From positions 1 through 64,000 of the forward strand of contig NZ_PVTP01000001.1 in the NCBI RefSeq assembly GCF_003003285.1: DNA of 64,000 nt. The letters run 5' to 3'. This DNA is from Yoonia maritima (GTDB lineage: Bacteria > Pseudomonadota > Alphaproteobacteria > Rhodobacterales > Rhodobacteraceae). Below the pieces are notes generated by a model. The model was not told the DNA's origin, did not search any database, and saw only the letters and a list, made by a program, of their open reading frames with translations. Position 1 is the stretch's first letter; each line of letters opens with the position of its first letter. Of this stretch, positions 35,166 through 44,261 are shown piece by piece. Made by a program: the position numbers and the translations under genes.

Positions 35166-35729
35166 CTAAGGTTTAGACTCGCAAGGTTTTTTGCCCGCCG
35201 TCAGGATTTCATGTTGCAGGTCTCCGTCGTCGACTGCGCGGGCTAAAATCAAGGCCCCGATCATTTGAGACATTCCCTGAAGCGCCTTTGTCCGACTCTC
35301 GGGATTGTTGCCGAGTGCTTGGGCCAAGTGTTCAATTTGCTGCGCGACAGCGTTTGTAAATATAGTTTGCAACGCCGGACGTTGACGAGTCGCCTCTGAC
35401 GCAAGCGCGGCATAGGCGCAGCCTTGACCCACCGCCGGTACATGCCGAGGCGACAAGTACCACTGCGCTAGGGCGGCAAAAGGGTCGCTTTTCCCCTCTA
35501 TCGTCTTTGCCCAAAGCTCGAAATTGTCGTTTAGCGCCAATTCGGTCGCCTCACATTCAAGCGCTTCCTTGTTCTCGAACTGCTTATAGAAACCGCCTTG
35601 GGTCATCCCCGCCGCCTTCATCAAGCCAGCGATGCCGATGCCATCATAGCCATGAGTACGAAACTGCTCGCTGGCCGTTCGCACAACATTTTGCCGGTTT
35701 TTCTGCGCTGTCTCGCGGCTCACTCTCAT
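35166..35729 (-). CDS. TetR/AcrR-family transcriptional regulator
   Basis: This 187-aa protein has an N-terminal TetR helix-turn-helix (VVRTASEQFRTHGYDGIGIAGLMKAAGMTQGGFYKQFENKEAL) written here by its blocks TASEQFRTHGYDG, LMKAAGMTQGG and FYKQFENKEAL, followed by a helical ligand domain. It is divergent from the thioesterase/thiolase/hydrolase operon, with a palindromic operator candidate between them, so it probably represses that operon until an acyl or aromatic ligand binds. Confidence 0.93.
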   Translation of the reverse strand: MRVSRETAQKNRQNVVRTASEQFRTHGYDGIGIAGLMKAAGMTQGGFYKQFENKEALECEATELALNDNFELWAKTIEGKSDPFAALAQWYLSPRHVPAVGQGCAYAALASEATRQRPALQTIFTNAVAQQIEHLAQALGNNPESRTKALQGMSQMIGALILARAVDDGDLQHEILTAGKKPCESKP

Positions 35730-35850
35730 TGGCTTATCCCTTGTGCTAACGCCATCGTTCCCTCCCGCTGGGGTGGGCCGCAGGGGAGTTAGCTTAGATA
35801 TAGAGCGACATCTAACTTACTGTCATTTAGATTTCAATCGAACTCTATCG

Positions 35851-35878
35851 TTGACTCTTTTAAATTACGATTTAAATC
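35851..35878 (+). promoter_or_regulatory. promoter with overlapping palindromic operator for the thioesterase operon
   Basis: TTGACT (35851-35856) and TAAATC (35873-35878), 16 bp apart, fit a sigma-70 promoter. The perfect palindrome TTTAAAT-TACG-ATTTAAA (35859-35876) covers the spacer and -10, ideal for repression by the divergent TetR protein. The thioesterase ATG is 31 bp downstream. Confidence 0.55.
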
Positions 35879-35908
35879 TAAAAGAACATCCCAACCAAGG
35901 ACCATACC

Positions 35909-36454
35909 ATGCACGATGCCAAAAATGCCGATCCGATATTTGCTCCGAGTGTAATGCCCGACGTCCCCTTTGGTGTCGCCCGCCCCGAGCAGGTAATCGG
36001 GCTTTCCGGACTCGAAGCCATTCGCGCGATTCCGTCCGGGGCTTTGCCCGCCCCACCGATGGCGCAAGCTATGCAGCAATGGATTGAAGTAGCCGACAAA
36101 GGCCATGCAGAATTTCGTGGTAACCCGTCTAACGCGTACCTGAATCCTATGGGGCTCATACATGGCGGCTGGACGATGGCTCTGTTGGACAGCGCGATGG
36201 GCTGTGCGGTGCAGACCATTCTAGACGCGGGCGAGATGTACGTGTCGCTCGGAACCGAGGTGAAGTTCCTGCGCCCCATCACCGTAAAAACAGGACAAGT
36301 CCGCGCCATCGGCACGGTCATTGATCGCACACGACAGACCGCTTTGGCCGAAGCGCGTGTCGAGGATCAATCAGGTCGCATCCTTGCGACGGGAACAAGT
36401 ACCTGCTTTTTGAGATCAGCTATTCCGTCGCCCAAAGCGGAGCGTCAAGGATGA
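35909..36454 (+). CDS. PaaI-type hotdog thioesterase
   Basis: This 181-aa hotdog-fold protein carries the PaaI signature NPMGLIHGGWTMALLDSAMG and SLGTEVKFLRPI. Such enzymes hydrolyse acyl- or aryl-CoA thioesters. It overlaps the thiolase start (ATGA) and heads a three-gene operon under the TetR protein, which suggests CoA-ester catabolism or clearance of stalled CoA esters. Confidence 0.92.
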   Translation: MHDAKNADPIFAPSVMPDVPFGVARPEQVIGLSGLEAIRAIPSGALPAPPMAQAMQQWIEVADKGHAEFRGNPSNAYLNPMGLIHGGWTMALLDSAMGCAVQTILDAGEMYVSLGTEVKFLRPITVKTGQVRAIGTVIDRTRQTALAEARVEDQSGRILATGTSTCFLRSAIPSPKAERQG

Positions 36455-37647
36455 GCGCCGCGGTTGATCCCATCGTCATCTGCGCCGCAAAACGCACGCC
36501 ATTAGGGGCGTTTCTAGGCGGAGCCAGATCACTGAAAGCGGCCGAGCTGGGTTCCGCCGCTATCCGCTCTGCGGTTGAAACAGCGGGCCTCGCACCCGAA
36601 CAGGTTAGCGAGGTCTTGATGGGTTGCGTGCTTGGCGCAGGTCAGGGCCAAGCGCCTGCCAGACAGGCGGCAAGAGGCGCAGCGCTGCCAGATCACGTCG
36701 GGGCAACGACCATCAACAAGGTCTGCGGATCGGGAATGAAGGCGATCATGATGGGGTGTGATCTGTTGACACTGAACAGGGCTGATGTGGTTGTGGCTGG
36801 CGGAATGGAATCCATGTCGAATGCACCATTTCTACTTCCAGAAATGCGCAGCGGGCGCAAGGCAGGCGTGGGCGCGGTGTTTGATCACATGATGCACGAT
36901 GGCCTTGAGGACGCCTATGAAGCCGGACGCCCTATGGGGTCTTTCGGCGAAGCTGCGGTGGAAAAATACGGCTTCACCCGCGTCGAACAGGACGCCTTTG
37001 CGATTGAGACGTTAAAACGGGCGCAGGCGGCGCAAGCATCAGGTGCCTTTGATGACGAGATCGTCGCATTGAAAGTGCCGACGCGGAAAGGCGAAGTTGT
37101 CATTTCGCAAGATGAAAAGCCGGGAATGGTGGACCCCGCCAAAATTCCGAACTTGCGGCCCGCATTTCAGACAGATGGCACGATCACTGCGGCAAGCGCA
37201 TCTGCAAATGCAGATGGGGCGGCCGCGCTGGTCCTTACGCGGCAATCATTTGCACAGGCCGACGGATTGCCAATTCTGGCGACGATCACTGCTCAAGCGT
37301 CCCACGCCCAAGACCCCGCATGGTACACCACCGCCCCAATTCCCGCGATTGAGAAGCTGCTTGAGCGCGCAGGGTGGCAAGCGGATGATGTCGACCTTTG
37401 GGAAATCAACGAAGCCTTCGCCGTCGTCGCAATGGTTGCCGCAAAAGACATTGGCATTCCCCGTGACAAACTGAACGTCAACGGCGGCGCTTGCGCGCTT
37501 GGCCACCCCATCGGCGCAACAGGTGCGCGGCTTGTCGTCACCCTTTGCCACGCGCTGGCGCAACGTGGCCTGACACGAGGCGTTGCCGCCCTTTGCATTG
37601 GCGGGGGCGAAGCAACCGCCATCGCCGTCGAACTCAACACGAAATAG
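36451..37647 (+). CDS. thiolase (acetyl-CoA C-acetyltransferase family)
   Basis: This 398-aa protein, the usual length, has all thiolase catalytic motifs: Cys92 in INKVCGSGMKA, GGMESMS, His352 in ACALGHPIGATGA and Cys382 in LCIGGGEA. It either condenses two acyl-CoAs or cleaves a 3-ketoacyl-CoA. Context (thioesterase upstream, alpha/beta hydrolase downstream, TetR control) favours a small catabolic unit, but substrate chain length cannot be read from the sequence. Confidence 0.95.
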   Translation: MSAAVDPIVICAAKRTPLGAFLGGARSLKAAELGSAAIRSAVETAGLAPEQVSEVLMGCVLGAGQGQAPARQAARGAALPDHVGATTINKVCGSGMKAIMMGCDLLTLNRADVVVAGGMESMSNAPFLLPEMRSGRKAGVGAVFDHMMHDGLEDAYEAGRPMGSFGEAAVEKYGFTRVEQDAFAIETLKRAQAAQASGAFDDEIVALKVPTRKGEVVISQDEKPGMVDPAKIPNLRPAFQTDGTITAASASANADGAAALVLTRQSFAQADGLPILATITAQASHAQDPAWYTTAPIPAIEKLLERAGWQADDVDLWEINEAFAVVAMVAAKDIGIPRDKLNVNGGACALGHPIGATGARLVVTLCHALAQRGLTRGVAALCIGGGEATAIAVELNTK

Positions 37648-37657
37648 GAAATTAGAA

Positions 37658-38509
37658 ATGCCACTGGATACAGACCATGCGAACAACAGCAACTTCACAG
37701 ACGTAAACGGACACCAAATCGCTTGGCGCAGCACGGGCGCAGGACAGCCGCTGTTGATGCTCAATCGGTTTCGCGCATCTATAGATGATTGGGACCCTGC
37801 GCTCATTGAGGCTCTGGCCCGTCACCACCAAGTGATCACTTTTGATAACGCTGGTGTCGCCGCAAGCGGCGGCTCAGTTCCCGAAACACTCGAAGGGGCT
37901 GCAGACATCGCGATGGGATTGGCAAAGACCTTTGATCTGGACAGGCCTCATGTGCTGGGCTGGTCCATGGGGGGCATGATCGCCCAGATCATCGCCGCCA
38001 AATATGGCGATGAGGTTGGCGGTGTTGTTCTTGCGGCGACCACGCCCAGTTTTGTGCTGGAAGGGACAGTCCCAACACCACAGGAATGGCTGGCGACTGC
38101 AACAAAAGAAGAGAACACCCCAGAAGACATGCAGTTTCTATTTTATGCAGACACTGAAGCCAGCCGCAGCGCAGGCCTGTCCTCTCTCGCACGCATTGGC
38201 CAAGGCAATGCGACCGCAGGAGCAGCGTCCAAAACAACGATGCATACTGTTGGCGCTCAGGGGGCTGCAACGCGCAAATTCTTCTTCGGAGAAGACGGAG
38301 CGTTCAAAGGATTAAACGATATCAGCGCCCCTGTGCTTGTGGCAAATGGTGACAGGGACAGGGCCTTCGCAGTTGAAAACTCGCTTGCGTTGGTGCGTGC
38401 AATACCCGACGCGCAGTTGGCCATCTATCCTGATGCGGGACACGCGTTTCTTTTCCAGAACGCCGATCAGTTTAGCGAAGATGTGACGCGGTTTCTCGCT
38501 GGCCTTTAG
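37658..38509 (+). CDS. alpha/beta hydrolase
   Basis: This 283-aa protein has the nucleophile elbow GWSMGG (Ser), the acid in VANGDRDRAF and the base in DAGHAFLFQ, giving a full Ser-Asp-His triad. It starts at ATG 37658, 10 bp after the thiolase stop, not at the upstream in-frame ATG inside thiolase. It is cytoplasmic, with no signal peptide. It probably acts on an ester or lactone feeding the thiolase/thioesterase step. Confidence 0.9.
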   Translation: MPLDTDHANNSNFTDVNGHQIAWRSTGAGQPLLMLNRFRASIDDWDPALIEALARHHQVITFDNAGVAASGGSVPETLEGAADIAMGLAKTFDLDRPHVLGWSMGGMIAQIIAAKYGDEVGGVVLAATTPSFVLEGTVPTPQEWLATATKEENTPEDMQFLFYADTEASRSAGLSSLARIGQGNATAGAASKTTMHTVGAQGAATRKFFFGEDGAFKGLNDISAPVLVANGDRDRAFAVENSLALVRAIPDAQLAIYPDAGHAFLFQNADQFSEDVTRFLAGL

Positions 38510-38641
38510 ATTCTGGTGCAAGGACATTTTCTTTCGGTTCGTGCATTCGCTATTTGCACTGAATGCGCCATTCGATCGCGTTGACCAGCGCAGTCGGCAC
38601 AACACCATTGGAAACAAATACCGCCTATTAGTCTTGGCACT

Positions 38642-39913
38642 TTATGAGATTAGAAAAGTCCAGCTCAGCTCGCGGAACTTGCTTTGTTTGTATTTCGCGC
38701 AGGCGCAAGGGTTCCCATCGTAATTGTTGAGCTGCCGAAGGATCTGCTGCTCCCTTGCTTGATCCTCAAAAGAGTGATGTAGGCCGTAGAGTGTATGTTT
38801 TTCGGTCTCCATTAGCGTGTTGTCACGCAAGAATTTGTTAACCGTAGCAGACAAGCTGGCTGATGATCCTCGATAGCGCGGGAAGCCTAATGGAAACTCG
38901 CGTAGCGCATCTAATGATACGCCAAGCAATGGAATAACGCGTTTGGCATTGCGGCTTTTTAGGTGCCTACCTACAGCCTCAATGGAAATATGTGGTACGT
39001 CCGCCTCCAGCTTGATGCATTCTGGCGTCAGAGCCGCCAATTCGGAAGGGCGTGCGCCTGTGTTGATCATCGCCAAGACGATCGCATGTGCCTCTCTATT
39101 CAGACCTGACATGGCATCTGGCGCGAGCAGTTTTTCTTTGATCCATTCTTTGGAGAAGGGTGGTCGCTTACCAGCTTCACTCTGCTTAAAGCTAAGGTCA
39201 GAAAGTGGTAAAACAAGATTTAGGCGTTTCATTGTGTTGACCGTTTTGAGTATGCCGCTCAAATGTACGAGGTCTTTGTTAGCCGCATTTGCCGTTAACC
39301 CATCGTTTTGGATTCGATGCATCCACCATTCACGAAAATCAAGCATGTTGTCTGCGGAAATATCGTTAATCACCACATCACCAATGACGGATATAAAGTT
39401 CTTAATCGCCTTTATGCGTGGGTTTTTCCAGCGGCGTAACTGATCCGGTGATTTACCGAGTACTTTGTCAGTTGTAAGCTTCCAGTAGATTTCAAGAGCG
39501 CCACTGACGGTGATTTTGGCTCCTGGTGCCCCGCCAAGTGTGGCAGTTGCCTCATGTCTATCCGGTATGCCGTTGTGAGATGGTACTGCTTCGACCCGGC
39601 GTAGCACTTCTTCTAGCGGCAGCGCTGCTACGCGGCCAACGTCAAGGTACCTAAAACCACGAACTGCTGCCAACTCCTTTGCGGCTTCCAATCGTTTGTC
39701 TGCATCGCTCGTATCGCCTGCGAGGCGCGCTTCCCACCCCTCAATCAGTTGAGCCCATATGGTGTTCGCTTTATCTGTCGCGATAGACTTCGAGTCGGTG
39801 TGCAGTGATAGGTTTATTTGAGTGCGCGGCTCTACGACCTGATAACGCGTTGGAACGCGCCGGTAGAGTTGATATTTTTTTCCACGTAGTCTGATCACCA
39901 CCGGCCCCGTCAC
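38642..39913 (-). CDS. tyrosine recombinase (island integrase), probably inactive
   Basis: This 423-aa phage-type integrase has an N-terminal arm-binding part, a SAM-like core-binding domain (about 125-245) and a catalytic domain. The first Arg is present in NTGARPSELAAL (about R288). In box II the sequence is LYGLHHSFED, with His379 where relatives have Arg (LRHSF). The C-terminal 30 residues do not look like the usual GH...Y region, and a shifted frame gives a closer match (MGTLAP), which suggests a late frameshift. It lies about 150 bp inside the island end next to tRNA-Ser, the normal place for the element's own integrase. Confidence 0.85.
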   Translation of the reverse strand: MTGPVVIRLRGKKYQLYRRVPTRYQVVEPRTQINLSLHTDSKSIATDKANTIWAQLIEGWEARLAGDTSDADKRLEAAKELAAVRGFRYLDVGRVAALPLEEVLRRVEAVPSHNGIPDRHEATATLGGAPGAKITVSGALEIYWKLTTDKVLGKSPDQLRRWKNPRIKAIKNFISVIGDVVINDISADNMLDFREWWMHRIQNDGLTANAANKDLVHLSGILKTVNTMKRLNLVLPLSDLSFKQSEAGKRPPFSKEWIKEKLLAPDAMSGLNREAHAIVLAMINTGARPSELAALTPECIKLEADVPHISIEAVGRHLKSRNAKRVIPLLGVSLDALREFPLGFPRYRGSSASLSATVNKFLRDNTLMETEKHTLYGLHHSFEDQAREQQILRQLNNYDGNPCACAKYKQSKFRELSWTFLIS

Positions 39914-40051
39914 ATTTCAAGCAGCTATTTGCTTTGAGTGTATCGTAATGTGGTGCGGTTTGTATATCAAAATTGCTCATTGAGCGATGTCTGTTGTGCG
40001 TATTGCATGTAGATTTTTAATAAAATCAGTGTGTTGATAGTGCTGTATCGG

Positions 40052-40073
40052 TGAGTGGGTGGCGGAGGCTCAG
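40052..40073. repeat. island end repeat, tRNA-proximal copy (att site)
   Basis: This copy overlaps the 3' end of tRNA-Ser and is identical to 26939-26960. Integration here kept the tRNA intact. Confidence 0.88.
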
Positions 40074-40149
40074 GGATTCGAACCCTGGGAGGACTTTCAC
40101 CCTCGTCGGTTTTCAAGACCGGTGCATTCGACCACTCTGCCAAGCCTCC
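40060..40149 (-). tRNA. tRNA-Ser (anticodon UGA)
   Basis: The 90-nt class II tRNA folds as expected. The acceptor stem is GGAGGCT/AGCCTCC with discriminator G and an encoded CCA at 40060-40062. The anticodon stem-loop is CCGGTCTTGAAAACCG with TGA as anticodon; a long variable arm (CGAGGGTGAAAGTCCTCC) and the T-loop GGTTCGAATCC follow. Its 3' end is the integration site of the genomic island, and its likely terminator is now at 26903-26928. Confidence 0.97.
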
Positions 40150-40398
40150 GTTGGGCGGTCTCTAACGGGTCCGAAATGATTCGAAAAGCACCTTTTTGCA
40201 ATGGGGAATTCCGCCGACAATTTTCTCAGTAGGGTTCCATAAAGGGCGAGGGGGCGTTATCGTCCACGCAGACAGGTGCTGCGTTGGTGTTTGGCGTTAT
40301 TTTGCGATCAATCCGAACCAGTAGCGGGCAGAAATAAAAGCGACTGGTAAACAGTCGAAATCCCCTTAATTATGGGGCGCAACGTAGGGGCGAAAGAA

Positions 40399-41337
40399 AT
40401 GACGGGCAAAAAATATTCTAATAATGTCTCAAGACCGCTGGTTTTGGCGCTTGTGACGCTGACGGGGTTGGCCGCTTGCGATGAGAATGGCGATTTTTCG
40501 TTTCCAAGCAAAGATGATGCAGCGGCTGAGACAAGCAGTCAGCCAACAAGGCAGCTTGTTCAAACAGATAGCGATGTCGAACGACCCGATGTGTTTGAAG
40601 TAACTGACCGTGGTTTATGGGATGGTCGCCCATCTTTGGGCGGTGTTTGGGTGGCGCATCCGGACGTGTCTGACCCAGAACGCGTTATGATCCGGAACCC
40701 AGAAAACGGGAAATCTGTTATTGGTGCGCTGTTCCGCCGTGAACGTGAGAACCCCGGTCCGTTGTTGCAGGTATCATCTGATGCCGCCGAGGAACTAGGC
40801 CTATTGGCAGGTGCCCCGACAGAGCTGAATGTGGTGGCTTTACGTCGTGTTGAAATCGAAGTGCCTGAAGAACCAGTTGAAACACCAGACGAAAACCCAG
40901 TTGTTGCAAGCCTTGCTGCGCCAGTTGGCGTCGCTGAAACCAGCTTGGATACGGAAAGCGACAGCCCGTCGGCGGCGGCACTGCCTGATGCACCTTCCGT
41001 TGATCCCATTGCGGGCGCTGCTGCTGCTATCGCTGCGGCCGAGGCAGGGTTGGCCGATGGTTCTACCCCGACCGAGGTCACGGTACCTGTTGCGGCGGCC
41101 GCGACCGGTGATGCAACGGCGCCATTGGCGCAAGTCGGTGTCTTTAGCGTTGAGCGGAATGCAAACGGCGCTGCGCAAAAAATCCGTAACGCAGGCATAA
41201 AGGCCAATGTGGAGCCATTTGATGCCGGTGGCCGTACTGTGTGGCGTGTTGTTGCTGGGCCAGTGTCTGACGATGCGGCCCTAGAGCAGTTGAAAGCCAT
41301 TGGTTTTGTTGACGCGTTTGTTGTTCCAGCCGAGTAA
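40399..41337 (+). CDS. SPOR-domain lipoprotein
   Basis: This 312-aa protein has a lipoprotein signal (LALVTLTGLAAC, Cys in a lipobox), an acidic Ala/Pro-rich linker and a C-terminal SPOR domain (APLAQVGVFSVERNANGAA, WRVVAGPVSDDAALEQLK). SPOR domains bind denuded glycan strands at the division septum. ATG 40399 with AGGGGCG upstream is chosen over 40372. It precedes a D-Ala-D-Ala carboxypeptidase by 27 bp, a common Rhodobacteraceae arrangement, so the two share a wall-maturation role. Confidence 0.88.
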   Translation: MTGKKYSNNVSRPLVLALVTLTGLAACDENGDFSFPSKDDAAAETSSQPTRQLVQTDSDVERPDVFEVTDRGLWDGRPSLGGVWVAHPDVSDPERVMIRNPENGKSVIGALFRRERENPGPLLQVSSDAAEELGLLAGAPTELNVVALRRVEIEVPEEPVETPDENPVVASLAAPVGVAETSLDTESDSPSAAALPDAPSVDPIAGAAAAIAAAEAGLADGSTPTEVTVPVAAAATGDATAPLAQVGVFSVERNANGAAQKIRNAGIKANVEPFDAGGRTVWRVVAGPVSDDAALEQLKAIGFVDAFVVPAE

Positions 41338-41364
41338 CACCCAAAAATTCGGAGAATTGATCAA

Positions 41365-42543
41365 ATGATCTTATCCAAACTACGTTTCGCCGCGATTGCG
41401 CTTTGCTTTGGTGCCACTGCCAGTTTCGCGCAAACTTTTGATACTGCTGCGCGCGCTGCATATGTCTTTGATCAGACGACAGGAACAGTGCTGTTGGCTA
41501 AAGAAGAAGATGTGCCGCTTCCTCCGGCATCAATGTCCAAGCTCATGACCGTCTATATGGCGTTTGAGGCAATCGCGGATGGGCGTTTGACCATCGACGA
41601 AGAATTGCCCGTGTCGTCCCACGCCGCTGCCTATACAGGGTCGTCGATGTTTTTGGATACAACTGATCGTGTCAGCGTCGAAGACTTGTTACGCGGTGTG
41701 ATTATTCTGTCTGGCAATGACGCGAGCGCTGTTTTAGCCGAAGCATTATCGCCTGATGGGTCCGAAGCCGGTTTTGCCCGTATGATGACCCAACGTGCGC
41801 ATCAGATGGGCATGGTTAATTCAACCTTTGCTAACTCTAACGGGTGGCCCGCCGCGGGACATCGCATGTCTGTCGAAGATCTTGGTATTCTAGCCGATCA
41901 TCTAATCCGTGATTTCCCAACCTATTACCCGTTGTTCGCCGAACGCGAATTCGCCTTTGATGGCCGTGTTCCTTCGAACTCACGTAATCGTAACCCGGTC
42001 CTATCGCTGGGTATTGGCGCTGACGGGCTGAAAACAGGTCACACCTCAGAGGCAGGTTATGGGCTTGTTGGATCTGCGAAGCAGGGTGATCGTCGTATTA
42101 TTTTCGTTCTAACAGGGCTTTCGTCAGAGCAGGCACGCGCCGAAGAAGCAGAGCGTTTGGTCAATTGGGCCTATCGCCAGTTTGCACAAAAGGATGTGGT
42201 CGATGCGGGGCACCGTATCGCAACAGCAGACGTTTGGCGTGGTGCTGCGCCGACCGTGGGGTTAACTGTCGCCGAAGATCTGTCTTTGTTGGTGCCAGTC
42301 CTGAACCAAGGAAATGTTGAGGCGCAGGTCGTTTATAACGGACCCATCGAAGCGCCCATTGCTGCGGGCGATCAACTGGCAGAGCTGGTCATCAATCTTG
42401 ATGGTTTGCCGGAAAAACGCGTGCCGCTTATCGCAGAAGCCGACGTGCCAGAAGGCGGCTTTGCGACGCGGTTGCGGACGGCTGCAACGGTGCTATGGAC
42501 CAAATTCGGCCCGCAATCATCAGAGGCACCCGAAGAGGCATGA
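41365..42543 (+). CDS. D-alanyl-D-alanine carboxypeptidase (PBP5/6 family)
   Basis: This 392-aa protein has a signal peptide (cleavage near ASFAQ) and the three penicillin-binding motifs: SMSK (catalytic Ser), SGN and KTG in LKTGHTSEAGYG. A PBP5-type C-terminal beta domain and a final amphipathic helix follow. It removes the terminal D-Ala of peptidoglycan stems in the periplasm. Its stop overlaps the tmk start in ATGA. Confidence 0.95.
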   Translation: MILSKLRFAAIALCFGATASFAQTFDTAARAAYVFDQTTGTVLLAKEEDVPLPPASMSKLMTVYMAFEAIADGRLTIDEELPVSSHAAAYTGSSMFLDTTDRVSVEDLLRGVIILSGNDASAVLAEALSPDGSEAGFARMMTQRAHQMGMVNSTFANSNGWPAAGHRMSVEDLGILADHLIRDFPTYYPLFAEREFAFDGRVPSNSRNRNPVLSLGIGADGLKTGHTSEAGYGLVGSAKQGDRRIIFVLTGLSSEQARAEEAERLVNWAYRQFAQKDVVDAGHRIATADVWRGAAPTVGLTVAEDLSLLVPVLNQGNVEAQVVYNGPIEAPIAAGDQLAELVINLDGLPEKRVPLIAEADVPEGGFATRLRTAATVLWTKFGPQSSEAPEEA

Positions 42544-43148
42544 CCACGCCCAAGTTCATTACGTTTGAAGGCATCGACGGTTCCGGAAAATCCACGCAGT
42601 CACGGTTGTTCGCAGATCATCTGCGGGCGCAGGGGCATGATGTTATCTTAACGCGCGAACCGGGCGGTAGCCCGGGTGCCGAAGAAATCCGGCAGCTTGT
42701 CTTAACGGGTGACCCGGATCGTTGGTCTGCCGAGACCGAGATTTTGCTATTCACGGCAGCCCGCCGTGATCATCTGGAAAAAACTATCCAACCGGCCTTG
42801 GCCGCTGGAAAGATCGTTATCTGTGACCGCTTTGCCGATAGCACTCGCGTTTATCAGGGTGCGACACGTGGTGATCTTCGCACGATGGTCGACAGCCTGC
42901 ACGTACTGATGATCGGGCGCGAACCTGATCTGACCTTTATTATCGATATGGACCCAGCTACGGCGCTTGAGCGTGGTCTAGCGCGTAAATCTGGCGAAGA
43001 CCGGTTCGAAGACTTTGGTTTGGGTTTCCAAGAAACGCTGCGCCACGGATTTCTAGCGCTGGCACATGCCCATCCCAATCGCTGTGTGCTGGTTGATGGT
43101 AATCGGACGCCTGAACAAATTGCCAGTGAAATCGCGGCCCATCTATGA
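42540..43148 (+). CDS. tmk: thymidylate kinase
   Basis: This 202-aa enzyme phosphorylates dTMP to dTDP. Visible are the P-loop FEGIDGSGKSTQ, the DRx motif in CDRFADSTRVYQG and the LID region GLARKSGEDRFE. ATG 42540 overlaps the upstream stop by 4 bp; the frame extends further upstream, but the conserved N-terminus starts here. Next comes holB, again with an ATGA overlap. Confidence 0.96.
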   Translation: MTTPKFITFEGIDGSGKSTQSRLFADHLRAQGHDVILTREPGGSPGAEEIRQLVLTGDPDRWSAETEILLFTAARRDHLEKTIQPALAAGKIVICDRFADSTRVYQGATRGDLRTMVDSLHVLMIGREPDLTFIIDMDPATALERGLARKSGEDRFEDFGLGFQETLRHGFLALAHAHPNRCVLVDGNRTPEQIASEIAAHL

Positions 43149-44251
43149 CTGTAGATACACTCCCTGAACCCGACCGGATCGAGGGCGCACCCCATCCGCG
43201 TGAAACAGCAATGCTGTTTGGACAGTCAAAAGCCGAAGCTGATTTTCTAGACGCGTTTCAATCCGGGCGGATGCATTCTGGCTGGTTGATCACGGGGCCG
43301 CGCGGTGTTGGTAAGGCCACGCTCGCGTGGAAGATTGCGACGTTCTTGCTGGCTGACGAAGGCGTCGGGCTGTTCGGTGATCCCACGCTTTATGTCGATC
43401 CAGAGCATCCAGATGCGCGGCTCGTGCATTCTGGCGCGCATCCGCGCCTATCGGTGATCCGTCGCCCTTGGGATGAAAAGACAAAGAAATTGCGCAGTGA
43501 AATCACTGTCGATGCTGTGCGCACGCTTAAAACATTTTTTCAGATGTCATCAGCGGATGGTGGGCGGCGTGTCGTGATTGTCGATGCGGCGGATGAATTG
43601 AACCGGAACGCTGCCAACGCGATCCTGAAAGAACTGGAAGAGCCGCCTGCGAACACGGTGATTATGCTGATCGCGCATCAGCCATCACGTCTATTGCCGA
43701 CGATCCGGTCTCGGTGCCGGGAGTTACGCTGCAGTTCTTTGAACGCATCCGAATTGCAGCAAGCGCTAGAACAATCTGGTCACGCGGCTGACAACGCTGA
43801 AAGTCTTGCGGCCTTGGCTGGCGGTTCGGCAGGCGATGCGATCCGGCTATTGAACCACGATGGCCTGCAATTGTACGGGGAGCTAATCAAGCTATTCGAG
43901 GGAATGCCACGTATCGACCGGCCAGCGGCGCTCAAACTTGCGGATAGCTGCACAGGGCGTGCGGCCGATGTGCGCTTTGGTATGACGCTAGATTTGATTG
44001 ATCTGTTCTTGTCGCGTGCCGCGCGGGCAGGGCTGATGGGTGAACCCAACGCCCAAGGCGCAATGGGCGAGGCCCGTTTGCTGACACGGATATCCCCGGA
44101 TGATCGGATGGCCCGCAAGTGGGCGCAGCTTCAACAAGATTTGTCGAACAGATCTCGGCATGGGCGTGCGGTGAACCTTGACCCTGCTGCGCTGATCCTT
44201 GATATCATTTTCAAGATAGAAGAGACGGCGCTAGGCGTCGCTGCAGCCTGA
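43145..44251 (+). CDS. holB: DNA polymerase III subunit delta'
   Basis: This 368-aa clamp-loader subunit is an AAA+ protein. It has a P-loop-like GPRGVGKATLAWK, VIVDAADELNRNAANAILK, KELEEPPANTVIMLI and the SRC arginine-finger motif IRSRCREL. It acts in loading the beta sliding clamp. It sits between tmk and tatD, the usual alphaproteobacterial order. Confidence 0.95.
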   Translation: MTVDTLPEPDRIEGAPHPRETAMLFGQSKAEADFLDAFQSGRMHSGWLITGPRGVGKATLAWKIATFLLADEGVGLFGDPTLYVDPEHPDARLVHSGAHPRLSVIRRPWDEKTKKLRSEITVDAVRTLKTFFQMSSADGGRRVVIVDAADELNRNAANAILKELEEPPANTVIMLIAHQPSRLLPTIRSRCRELRCSSLNASELQQALEQSGHAADNAESLAALAGGSAGDAIRLLNHDGLQLYGELIKLFEGMPRIDRPAALKLADSCTGRAADVRFGMTLDLIDLFLSRAARAGLMGEPNAQGAMGEARLLTRISPDDRMARKWAQLQQDLSNRSRHGRAVNLDPAALILDIIFKIEETALGVAAA

Positions 44252-44261
44252 AAGCCGCGCC

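Larger units (their letters stand above)
26939..40073. mobile_element. tRNA-Ser-associated genomic island, about 13.1 kb
   Basis: A perfect 22-bp direct repeat (26939-26960 and 40052-40073) bounds the region. The right copy is the 3' end of tRNA-Ser, and a tyrosine recombinase gene lies just inside that end. Cargo from left to right: broken IS3-type element, zinc-ribbon protein, SRAP peptidase, an unknown protein, HxlR regulator, GST, DUF899, DUF2182, Asp/Glu racemase-like protein, TetR regulator, thioesterase, thiolase, alpha/beta hydrolase, integrase. No conjugation or phage structural genes are seen. The damaged integrase suggests the island is now fixed. Confidence 0.88.
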
